NCBI GenBank assembly: GCA_963969345.1
Contig: OZ017767.1
Location: 7,654,739-7,718,738 of the forward strand
Direction of reading: 5' to 3'
DNA: 64,000 nt
From: Turbatrix aceti
Taxonomy: Eukaryota; Nematoda; Chromadorea; Rhabditida; Panagrolaimidae
In this document: in pieces, positions 54,778 to 64,000 of the stretch
Numbering within the stretch: position 1 is the first letter of the stretch
Layout of the letters: each line of letters opens with the position of its first letter
The notes under the pieces: model-generated
What the model was told of the DNA's origin: nothing
The model's input: the letters and a program-made list of their open reading frames with translations, nothing else
The model's database searches: none
Translations under genes and position numbers: made by a program

Positions 54778-56678
54778 ATGCTCCTTCAGCTGATAGGATT
54801 CCTTCTGCTCTGCCTAGCCCAATGCTCCCAGGTCAATCGAACCTTTTCCATCGACTACCCGAATAAAACATTTCTGAAAGACGGTCAGCCCTACCGGTAC
54901 ATCGCAGGTGAGGTCCACTACTTCCGCATCCACCCGGACCTCTGGAACGATCGACTCCAGCGAATCCGAGCACTCGGCTTCAACGTCATCCAGACCTACG
55001 TCGCGTGGAATGTTCACGAAAAGTACGAGGGCAAGTTTGACTTCAGCGGCGGCGCGAACCTGACTCGATTCCTCGAACTCGCGCAGCAGAACGATTTGCT
55101 TGTGCTGCTCCGTATTGGACCTTACATCTGCGCGGAGTGGGAGTACGGCGGACTACCCTACTGGCTCCTCAATAAAAAGGGCATTAACCTGAGACACTAC
55201 AACAAACCTTTCCTCAACGCTGTCACAAAGTACTACAATGTTTTGGGTCCAATTGTTGCTCCGTATATCTACAAAAACGGAGGCCCGATCATTTTGATCC
55301 AAATTGAAAACGAGTATGGAAGCTACGCCCCTGCAGGTGATCCAAAGTATCTGGGTTACCTGCGGAATCTCATGCACCAACTATTCGGCTCTGATGTTCC
55401 TTTAATCACTACCGACGGTGGCGGAAATTTTTTGGTCAAACATGGTCACGTCAAAGGAGTTCTTGCGACCGTGGATTTCGGGCCCAGGTTTAACATTAAT
55501 AGAGCATTTGCTGCAGCCCGAAAATACAATCCTGGAGGACCGGTAGTGAATTCCGAGTTTTATCCTGGCTGGTTCACGCTTTGGGGCCGTGAATACCCCG
55601 GTAGGTGGCCAAAGGAACAAATTATAAACGTGATGAAAAAAATGTACTCCCGAAACGCGTCATTTTCGTTTTACATGATTCACGGGGGGACCAACTTTGG
55701 TTTCTACAATGGAGCGGGACGAAACGGACCAGTAATCACAAGCTACGACTACAACGCTCCGATTTCTGAAAGCGGGGACTACGGAGAAATGTACTTGGCA
55801 ATTAGAGATTTTGTTGGAGGCCTCAAAGGTTTTCCCACCAAACCGCTCCCCCTTCCACCGAAACCAAAAGTTCGAGCTTACGGTAATGTGAGTGTTTCAC
55901 AAACCCACGATCTGATAACAGCGTTTAATCTTCTGGCTGTCAACTGCCACGTCCACGACAAACCGTGGACTTTTGAAAAACTTGACAATCCTTATGGTTT
56001 TGCGATTTATCACACTTTTGTGCCAACGAATGTGTCAGGTGAGTAAAAAACGAAAAGCTATGGTAAACACGGAGATTTTTAGGCATTCTTTATTCGTCTT
56101 CCATTTACGATTACGGCTACGTATTCAACGGCTACAATGAATCCGTCGGTGTTCTTCTAAACCGCGTCAACAAAATTAAACAACACTCCCTCAAATACAC
56201 GGCGAACGACTCCACAGCTGCGCAACTCACCTTTATCGTTGAAAATGCAGGAAGGCTGACGTACGAAACCAAACGACTGCACAAAGGAATCATTGGAAAC
56301 GTCACCTTTAACGGAAAAGTGCTTAGCAATTGGACTTCGTGCGGGATCAATTTTGACGCCATCACAACTTTGAATTCCGGAAGCCTAAGCAAACTCAAAA
56401 ACCCATTTCCCCAAACCAACCAAACAGGGGTCTTCGAAGGCACCTTTGACATTTCCGGTGAAGTCACCGATACGTGGATCGCTCTGCCAGGCTTCCAGAA
56501 GGGTGTTGTTCTTGTAAACGGCTTCAATCTTGGCCGATACTGGAAATACGGGCCACAGCAGCATCTTTACGTTCCTGGACCTGTTTTGAAGCAGACCGGC
56601 AACAAGGTCACCGTTGTCGAACTTCTCGGATACGCTGGAAAAAATGTACGTGTGGAGTTTCTAAACAAGCCAAAGTAA
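54778..56678 (+). CDS. GH35 beta-galactosidase, copy 2, 618 aa
   Basis: Exons: 54778-56038 and 56083-56678, phase 1; 619 codons with TAA. Signal peptide about residues 1-18. The N-terminal TIM barrel starts at YRYIAGEVHYFRIHP; Glu179 in ENEYGS is the acid/base and Glu260 in NSEFYPGW the nucleophile, as known for GH35. The second half has FYMIHGGTNFGFYNG and the beta-rich C-terminus with GFNLGRYWKYGPQQHLYVP. Only 253 bp separate it from copy 1, with the same orientation and intron site, so the pair is a tandem duplication. Divergence is concentrated around residues 132-145, 216-245 and 375-400. AATAAA occurs shortly after the stop. Confidence 0.95.
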
Positions 56679-56936
56679 ATTTAGGTCGATTGAAATAGAA
56701 ATAAAGCAGAATAAAATTATTTTGATGTGAAAAAAAATTATTTTTAAGTTAAAAAAGGGATTTTTTTTATTATTTTTTATGGGTTTTTAAAAATGATCGG
56801 CGTTTGCAATTTATTTAACAGTTGATTAGAATTATTTTTTATTTACCATTATCATCATTAACGTTCACTTTTTATAGATACACACGTTCTTGAGATTTTT
56901 GTAATTACAGTAATCCGCGTTTACATAAATAGAATG

Positions 56937-59900
56937 CTAACTCCATTCTTCGATTTCTTTTTTAGTCACTGTCGACTCATGTTTTGTGTCTTTTTCGGCG
57001 CCGTTGTCCAGGCTGTTTTTTGGGGTCACAGGATGTTGTCCAGAAGGTGCACCTGCCTGATTGTCCCTACGACTGCCGCCGAGCACGTGCGGAACAACGC
57101 GTCGTCTGATAGTTTCGATCACGATTTCAGTCGCACTTTGCCTGGGTTTCATTCTTCCGTTTGGCAGTTGTTGTTGTTCTTTGGTAACCACTGTGCCATT
57201 TCTGGGTTTTCCATTCTCTCCGCCGTGGTCGTTGTGAGCTTTTCGAGAGTACCCCGCTCCGATGAGAGCACTGATGAGAGCGGTTTCTACTTTGGAAGTC
57301 GCAACTTCCACTGCTGAACTGAAAATAATGGCCACGAAGTAGGAAAGCACGACGGCTGGTAGAACCGTGCTGACAAGTGAAGCGATGTAGCTCGAAAAAA
57401 CGAGCTGCATCGGCATCATTCCAAAAATGTGGATAAGTACCATAACATGAAGCAGAAAAGCTGAATACGTCAAACGACCGAGTGGAACCCAGATTGGCAT
57501 GCTCATGAAAGCATTGATGAAGCTACCGTACCCATAATAACAAGCTACCGTAATCCACGACAAAACCAGGCCCCAGCCAACTTTGCTGGTTGCGCTGTAG
57601 AGCGCGCTGTATCCAATGTCGATATCGCTTCCGAGAGACCAATTTTTGGTCGTAAACATGCAACCGTAGACACAGGCACAAGCTCCAATCCATCCAATAA
57701 GCTGAACAAATCCGGGAATACGGAGTTTTTTGACCGTTTGTAGGAAATATCCGGTAACAAAGCCGATGATGTAAATCTGGCATCTGATCCACGCCGCGTT
57801 ATAAATGAGCATTGTGTAATGATCGTAGGTGAGCCACATGCGAGGGTCCATCCTGCCGTAGGGGTAATCCGTGGGCGGGAAATAAAAATGCAGCACAGAA
57901 AGAATATTTGCAAGAGTCGAGAGTGACATTAAAGTTCCCGAAACAATGAGTCCAAAAATCGGACCATAAGTAAAGGCAATTATGAGTATGGGAGTGAAGA
58001 TGTACATTTGCATATCCGTAGTCAGGTACCATGAGATGAGGTAACATTGTTTTCCGTAGTGCAACAAATTGTTGGCATAAATCATTCCAACCCACCAATA
58101 ATCTGTACAGTAATCCTCCGATCCACTGTGTTGCAGCTTTTGTATCGTCGGCATTTGAACAACAATCAGTGGAGTGTAAACCCAGGTGTAAAAAGCCACA
58201 ATCAGGTAAAATGGCGGAGAGATTCGAACCACGCGATGCACGTAGAAGAGCACCCATGCAACAGGTGAGGTTTGACGTTTTGGATTTTTCTTATACTGTT
58301 TAAACCAGATAAAAGCCAGGAGAAGTCCGCCTTGCCAGAAGAAAGTATCGACAGCGAAGTAAGCATTGATGACCACCTGGGTGGTCATGTCCTGGAGGAG
58401 TTTTGCTACTTCGAGAGGGTTTACTAAAAAAAATTTTTTTTTTGGTTTCATGCATTTTCAGGGGAAAAAACAAACTCGACAAGACGAGATAAATGCTCAG
58501 GGAATGCCCCATGATGACCCAGAGCATGGAAAATACGCGCATGCAATGGAGCGGTCCAATATTTCCAGGTTTGTTGGCGCCTTTAATGTTGAAGATTTCC
58601 TTGACATTTGTGTAGACGGAAAATGAACGGAAAATTTTCATTCCCACTGCTGTAACCCAAATAATTAAATTAAAAAAATATTAGTACGCTTTCAAACACA
58701 CTTTTAGAAACTTCTTCATTTTTGATCGCGGGATGAAGGAAAAAGTCAAAAACAGAAGCTCCAACGCAGAGTATAACCAGGATAGCCACAATAATTAGGG
58801 TAAGAACAGTTCCCGTGTTTGCGGGCTTCGATTCAAGTTGCAGAGCGTAGGAATCGCAAATGTCCACTGAAAATGATGCATACGACACCGTAAAATTTTT
58901 TTCTAAAAATTTGGGAATTTTTACTTTTAAATGTCGAGTTTCCCGTATCGTTGAGACTAGAACTGAGATATTGCATGCCATAGGCGGCGAGTTCAACGGC
59001 ATCTTCCGAACTGCATTGCCGGGGCACGCAGAGATCGATGTATATCTTCAGCGAAGATGAACAGTTGTTGCTCACCAGAATTCTGAATTTTTTTGCGTTG
59101 TGTATTTTTTTCAGAAAAAAAATTTTTTTTTTTGCGTTGTGTATTTTTTTTCAGAAAAAAAAATTTTTTTTTTGCGTTGTGTATTTTTTTTCAGAAAAAA
59201 AAAATTTTTTTTTCTTGTATTTTTTTTTGTATTTTTTTTTCAGAAAAAAATTAAAGTTTGTCTTACGTTATCTGATTGGCTTTAAAGCCATTGTGGTTGA
59301 TTCCCACGCATTCTTTGTACAATCCTTGGAAGTAAGTATTTCCAAGGAGCAGTGCTGGTCCCGGTTTACCGGATGCGTCGGCCACTGAAAATGTATACAT
59401 ACTTATATGTATTGTTCCGTTTTTGGTCCGTCCCGGATCAGTGAAATCAGTGCACCAAAAGATTACAACTGCTAAAAAATTGTCCCTTATCAAAGCACAT
59501 GCACAGAAAAGAGAGTGTGGGGGTGAAAAAGTGTGTCCAAGTTGTGTTTCAAGTTTTGCAAGCAAAATTTTGGTACTCATTTTGTTACCGTTTTAATTTT
59601 ATAAAACTTTTTGAAATTTGTTGAGCACTCAAATTGTTTTTTATATGTTTTTAAATTTCAATTCCGTAACTCAAAAATAAGCAAGGGTAACAAAAATACA
59701 CTTATATTTTGAACACGAACATAAATCTTTATCATAACTTTTTTTCAGACGTCTAATGATTTTCACGGGGCTTCCAAAACGTTCCTTATCGCAATCAGTT
59801 GTGCAACGCTTCAAAGTACGGCTACAGAGCACCGTCCAAGCCGGCTAGGGTACCCGTGAACAATTTTTGTACCCAATAAAAATTATTTAAAAAAATTAAA

Positions 59901-60242
59901 CATACTATACAACGCAATTTTCTTATAATCATCGGTCGAAACAAGTTTTGCAAAATCCAAAGAGCATTCTACGGATACATTTGGCATCTGGAACGTCGAA
60001 TTGGGAGGCAGGATCCCAGTTGGCAGGACAAGGTCATCGTCCATGGCGCGGAAGGCATCGAAAATGTCAGGTAAACCCGGAAGGAGTTTATACGCATTCG
60101 GCGAGGATTCGATCAAGTTTTTAGCCAATTCTGCAGCTTCAATTTGGTTTTGAAGAAGTTGTCGGAGTTGCGAGGGATTCAGGAAAGCAGAACATGATGC
60201 CATGAGAGTTAGGAGCGTGAAGAATCGCAGACACGACCCCAT
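56937..60242 (-). CDS. NRF-6-type acyltransferase-3 membrane protein, 812 aa
   Basis: Family of nematode multi-pass proteins (nose resistant to fluoxetine and relatives) with an extracellular N-terminal NRF domain and an acyltransferase-3 membrane domain; proposed roles are lipid or drug uptake. Exons: 60242-59906, 59384-59267, 59082-58925, 58866-58702, 58649-58476, 58423-56937; 813 codons. Signal peptide about 1-19 (other Met codons lie upstream at 60293 and 60278). The NRF domain includes DASGKPGPALLLGNTYFQGLYKEC and Cys-rich CVPRQCSSEDAV. Then come one membrane helix (TLIIVAILVILCVGASVF), CMRVFSMLWVIMGHS with the acyltransferase-3 RxxS..GH pattern, and about ten further helices. The C-terminal 100 residues are hydrophilic. 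The donor of exon 4 (GTGTG) was chosen because it alone keeps the frame. Convergent with the GH35 pair. Confidence 0.85.
59095..59245. repeat. Intronic tandem repeat of ~47 bp, 3-4 units
   Basis: TTTGCGTTGTGTATTTTTTTTCAG followed by A and T runs repeats three times with a fourth degenerate unit, immediately next to the acceptor of exon 3 of the acyltransferase gene. On the plus strand each unit ends in a TTTCAG that means nothing for the minus-strand gene. Confidence 0.75.
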
Positions 60243-60299
60243 GGCACACGGAGATGACGTCGAATGAGGAGGCATCATGCGGTCAAAAGACACAATGAT

Positions 60300-61201
60300 G
60301 ATGCTATAGCTTATATTATGCTACGGACACTCCCATCGCTTTGGAACTGATAACGGTAACAATGGAGAATACACTTTCTTTAGTTGTACTTTCGACTTTT
60401 GACGGATGTAAAATTTTGAGAAGTATTTTTGAGATTGTTGAACGCATAATTATAATTTGACGAGATAAAAATGGTGATCAGCGTCAAAATATATAGAAAA
60501 GACGTAAAAACTATCTTAATTGAACCTAAGAAGCAAAAATGTTGAAACATTTTCGTTTCAAGACACATGTAACACATTTTTGACACAAATTATAGCGCAC
60601 GCAATGCATTTTTCGTTTTAAGACCCAAATTTTATCGCGCGGATTACATTTTCGTTTCAGGACCACTGATTGTCTTTTTTCCAACTTGAGACCATTGATA
60701 CTTTTTTTCTGTGGTTTTTTGATTTTTTGATACCTTTTACCCTTTTTTCGTAGTATTTTTTTAAATTATAGGTAGTTTTAGGCTTCTTCTCGGTTCTTCA
60801 ACTTCAGTTCCACCAATTCACTAAGACAACGCTTGTCGATTGGTTACATGCCTCGAGGCAACGTGCTTTGTGCATTCTTCTACCCTCGGCTAAGCCCATC
60901 ATCTGTTGCTAATCCGACGGTCGTTAACGTGGAAATTTTTTGGAGGAAATCAAGATGGTACCACATTAGACTGCTATCGCCAACCACAATCCGACTTATA
61001 CGCGCGCGCGCATCATAGAAATATTTTTAAATTAAAATTTATGTAGTCCAAATCAGTACAGGTTATGTACAACGTATTCATAATCCGCAGCAGCCTCAAG
61101 AAAGAAAAGCAAAAAAAAGAAGAAGTGTAAATTGGCTCACTTGAACGTTAAAAAAAGTTTGAGATCTTAATTTTGTGAATTTTTCGCACGCATCAACAAT
61201 T
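60300..61201. other. No gene seen
   Basis: Promoter side of the acyltransferase gene and 3' side of the patched-related gene. Short TTTTCGTTTCAAGAC-like repeats at 60545-60665; a CGCGCGCGC run at 61000-61010. No gene supported. Confidence 0.4.
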
Positions 61202-64000
61202 TCAATTTTTTGAATCTGGATGAACGTGTCGCTTGGCAGGCATCGGTGGCGTGGGTACTTTTCGATCGCTGAGGTCGACCGAGTGCAGAGACCCGGCATC
61301 GGAAACGGGGACAGTTTGGATGTCACAGACACTCGCGCCCCTCGACTGCCAGTTGAGAATCCGTCCGCTGACTTTTCGGAGCGCGGCAAACTGGATTTCC
61401 TCGGCCTTTTCCTTCTCATTGTGATGACTGTGCGGGTGATGGTCGTGCCGGATGTGCGCCTGGGGGAGCATGATGGTCAGCAGAACGGGTAAAAAGACAA
61501 TTCCGTGAAGCAAGGAGAAGAAAATGACCAAAAAGATAGTCTTGAAGAAGATGAGCACAATGTACGCGTCGACGAAGGTCAGCACCATGATGCCAATGAT
61601 CGTCGTGAACGCGCCGAGGAACACCGGCCAGCCGAGGGTTTCCAGCGCCTGGATGGCTTTTTTCTCGGAACATCCGCTGGCTTTGACGTATGCGTAGGTG
61701 ATGTGGGCTGAAAGAGGGAATATTTATTCGTTCGTGTTCGTTTGCAAGCAAATTTTATTTTTTTTGTGTTTGGGTTCGTTTGCGAAAAAATTCCATTTTT
61801 CTGTTCGTGTTCGTTCGCGAACACATTTTTTTAAATATTTTTTTAAAGTATTTTTTTTATATTTTTTTTTATTTTTTTTAATTTAAAAATATTTGTTTGC
61901 GTTCGAATTTTCTAAACATATAAAACGAACAATAATTTCGGAAAAGATCGGAAGATCGATATAATTTGACAAAAAATGGCAAACAACATTTCTAATTTTT
62001 CGTTTTTTTTGATAATTTTTTATCAACAAAAATTTGCACGAATGATAAAAATAATTCGTTCGATGATAATTTAACCTCACGGAACAGAAATATTCGTTTG
62101 TGTTCGTTTGCAAGCAATTTTTTTACTGTTCGTGTTCGTTCGCGAACACATAAAAAAAAAATTTTTTAAATATTTTTTTAAATATTAATTTTTTTCATTT
62201 TTTTTCATTTTTTAAATATTCGGTTGCGTTCGAATTTTCCAAACAGATAAAACGAAAAAAAAATTAGCGAAAAAAACTGAAGATGGATATAATTTTTTTT
62301 TACGTTCGATGTTCGCGAACACAATCAAAAATATGTTCGCGTTCGTTCGATTTTTGAAACAAATTTAAAAAATTGTTCGTATCAGTTCGCGAACAAAAAA
62401 AGCTGATCATCCACAACTCACCTGACAGGTCGACAGAAAATCCAATACTCATGATAACCGTGATCATGCTGACACTCTCCAAATTCACGCCCCAGAGCGC
62501 CATGCACCCGAGAACTCCGACGTCGATGCTGATAATGCACGCGCAGATGGCAAAAGCCGCTCCGTAGTGAGGGATCATGAGGAATGAGACGAGCATCATG
62601 CAGACAACAGCGAGGAAGCAGTTTCGGAAAAGAGCGGGTTTCAACTCGAGATATTGGTCCGCAAATGGGTAATATTCGTGGAAAGTTGTCACATTGAATT
62701 CAGAATACTTGGCTGCTAATTGTCTCATTAGCTTGCAACTATTTGTATGGTCAGTTGGTGTACGGTAGTTCCTAAGTCCCAGTTGGAAACGAAAAGCCCT
62801 AAGCACAGGTGGTTGTTTGGAATCGTCCCAGTCCATGTCGAGTTCCCAGAGTCTCCGCCCTCCCGTCGTATCCAGCCATTCACGCGCGCGTGTATACCAT
62901 TCGGCAGAGGTTGTCGGCAGGGAAATGTTCGACTCAACAAGTTCAGTCTGCAGAGCGTCTTCGTAGGCACCCAGCCAGAGGAGGGTGGCGTTGTGCCGCA
63001 TCGTGTACGCCGTATCTTCGAAGTCATCGAGCAGTGCGTCGAATTCAGGCCTCTGGTGAGGATCGAAGAGGTCAGGTGGATTATTGATAACCACCTGCAT
63101 CTGGAGTCCTTCCTGCCAGAAAGTCTCGTCGATGAGCACGTAGAAGTCTGTGAGGTAGAAAGAGCGCCGGACCAGATTTTTCGGGTTGAGACCTTCTTTG
63201 ATCTGGGAACAGCCGAAGAGCGCGATGAAGATGTACGCAAGGTAGAGAACTAAAACTGCAACTTTTCTCTTGGTTTTTAAAAGTTCTGGGCCGTAGAATT
63301 CGCGGAAAAACCAGTTGACGAAGGTTTCTCGGCCGTGGTGGGTATCCAGGTGCTGAAATGGATATCGTAAGTTGGGAATAGAGAACTATGTTCGAGTTTG
63401 TTCGCGAACAAATTTTGAAAACAAATTTTTGTTCGTTCAAAAAAAAATTTTGTTCGCATTTGTTTAATTTCTGAAAAAAATTGTTCGTCATCGTTCGCGA
63501 ACAAAAAAATGTCCAGTTGGTGGCAAAATTTTGTTCATATTTGTTTGCGAACAAATTTTGAAAAACAATTTTTGTTCGTTCAAAAATTAATTTTTGTATA
63601 CATTTGTTTAATTTTCTCAAAAAATTGTTCGCTTTCGTTCGCGAACAAAAAATTCCAGTTCGTGCCCAATTTTGTTCGTGTTTGTTCATAAACAAGTTTT
63701 AAAAAAATGATTTTTTGTTCGTTCGTGAAACGAATTTTTTTCTTTAACACTGTAAAAAACGATCGCATTTGTTCGATTTACCCAAAAAATCGTTCGTCTT
63801 CTGTTCGCGAACAAAAAAAACTGTACACCCCTTCAAATGCTAAATTGCCTCCTTACATGGTCAGTATCATCCTGCTGGGTCTCCAAATTGACAAAAAATG
63901 TCTTGAGTTTCTTCTTCCATAGTTTTTCACTTGCCGACGTATTACTCGTCGTCGTAGTATCATTAATTTCGTCTTCCGTCGGTCCCGGTGATGGATTTTT
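61202..64000 (-). CDS. Patched-related (PTR) membrane protein, 5' end outside the window
   Basis: PTR proteins are sterol-sensing-domain, RND-type permease-like proteins that expanded in nematodes and act in cuticle, moulting and endocytosis. Exons seen: 64000-63857 (partial), 63352-62422, 61707-61202. The visible 526 codons cover the second half. FVNWFFREFYGPELL leads into the first helix of repeat 2, then the extracellular loop with WLGAYEDAL and YRTPTDHTN, and then the membrane block RNCFLAVVCMMLVSF to SMITVIMSIGFSVDLSGAHITYAY, with the family motif FSVD..AH. The end reads GIVFLPVLLTIMLP followed by a His-rich cytoplasmic tail of about 90 residues. Both introns are packed with TTCGCGAA palindromes. 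The 5' half, with the sterol-sensing domain, is not in the window. Confidence 0.88.
61708..62421. repeat. TTCGCGAA palindrome repeats in PTR last intron
   Basis: At least five copies of GTTCGTTCGCGAACA or near variants (about 61815, 62135, 62310, 62335, 62385) in A/T-rich DNA. Same family as in the upstream intron. Confidence 0.75.
63353..63856. repeat. TTCGCGAA palindrome repeats in PTR upstream intron
   Basis: About five units of roughly 80-100 bp, each with GTTCGCGAACAAA, AATTTTTGTTCGTTCAAAAA and TTTGTTTAATTT parts (around 63400, 63495, 63550, 63640, 63805). Confidence 0.75.

Overview
The window reads as a nematode nuclear scaffold. Genes have short to medium introns with very A/T-rich sequence, TTTCAG-type acceptors, and in several cases an acceptor AG just upstream of the start codon, as expected for trans-splicing. 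The families are typical of nematodes: transthyretin-like secreted proteins, a Major Sperm Protein domain protein, a slicer-dead WAGO-like Argonaute, a patched-related protein, an NRF-6-type acyltransferase-3 and a 7TM chemoreceptor-like protein. I cannot name the species. Three gaps of exactly 200 N (18320-18519, 32634-32833, 52903-53102) look like scaffold joins.

Region 1-18319 is a minus-strand array of type-B carboxylesterases. It holds a near-perfect direct duplication with an offset of 10,481 bp: everything from 1 to 7838 recurs at 10482-18319, and I saw one base difference by eye. Each unit carries a full esterase of 573 aa with an intronic foldback transposon, a full esterase of 578 aa, and a third gene (complete only once, at 8565-10579) whose frame is intact but whose catalytic core is deleted. 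A fifth esterase, on the plus strand (29150-32633), is a close relative of the 573-aa gene including its introns and runs into the second gap.

Region 18520-32633 carries a GC-rich repeat edge, a DCP1-like decapping cofactor (19535-21129) and a 1038-aa Argonaute (22239-26798), both on the minus strand. Then come a gene-poor stretch and the plus-strand esterase, whose intron 1 holds a dimer of GC-hairpin repeats.

Region 32834-52902 carries a 496-aa P-loop protein of unknown function, a TMEM126-like membrane protein that needs a one-base frame correction, a DGAT2/MOGAT acyltransferase, a long gene-free stretch (39-42.4 kb), a 7TM receptor, a receptor-less tyrosine phosphatase, two tandem transthyretin-like genes separated by GATCTGATCT-rich repeats, and an MSP-domain gene.

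Region 52411-64000 has two tandem GH35 beta-galactosidases (the first interrupted by a gap that is probably of zero length), an NRF-6-like acyltransferase convergent to them, and the 3' part of a patched-related gene whose introns are full of a TTCGCGAA palindrome family. Functionally the window is a collection of secreted or gut-type hydrolases (esterases, galactosidases), lipid enzymes and RNA-silencing/decay factors, not one pathway. The multi-exon models below were checked for frame continuity across every splice junction; database support could not be obtained.
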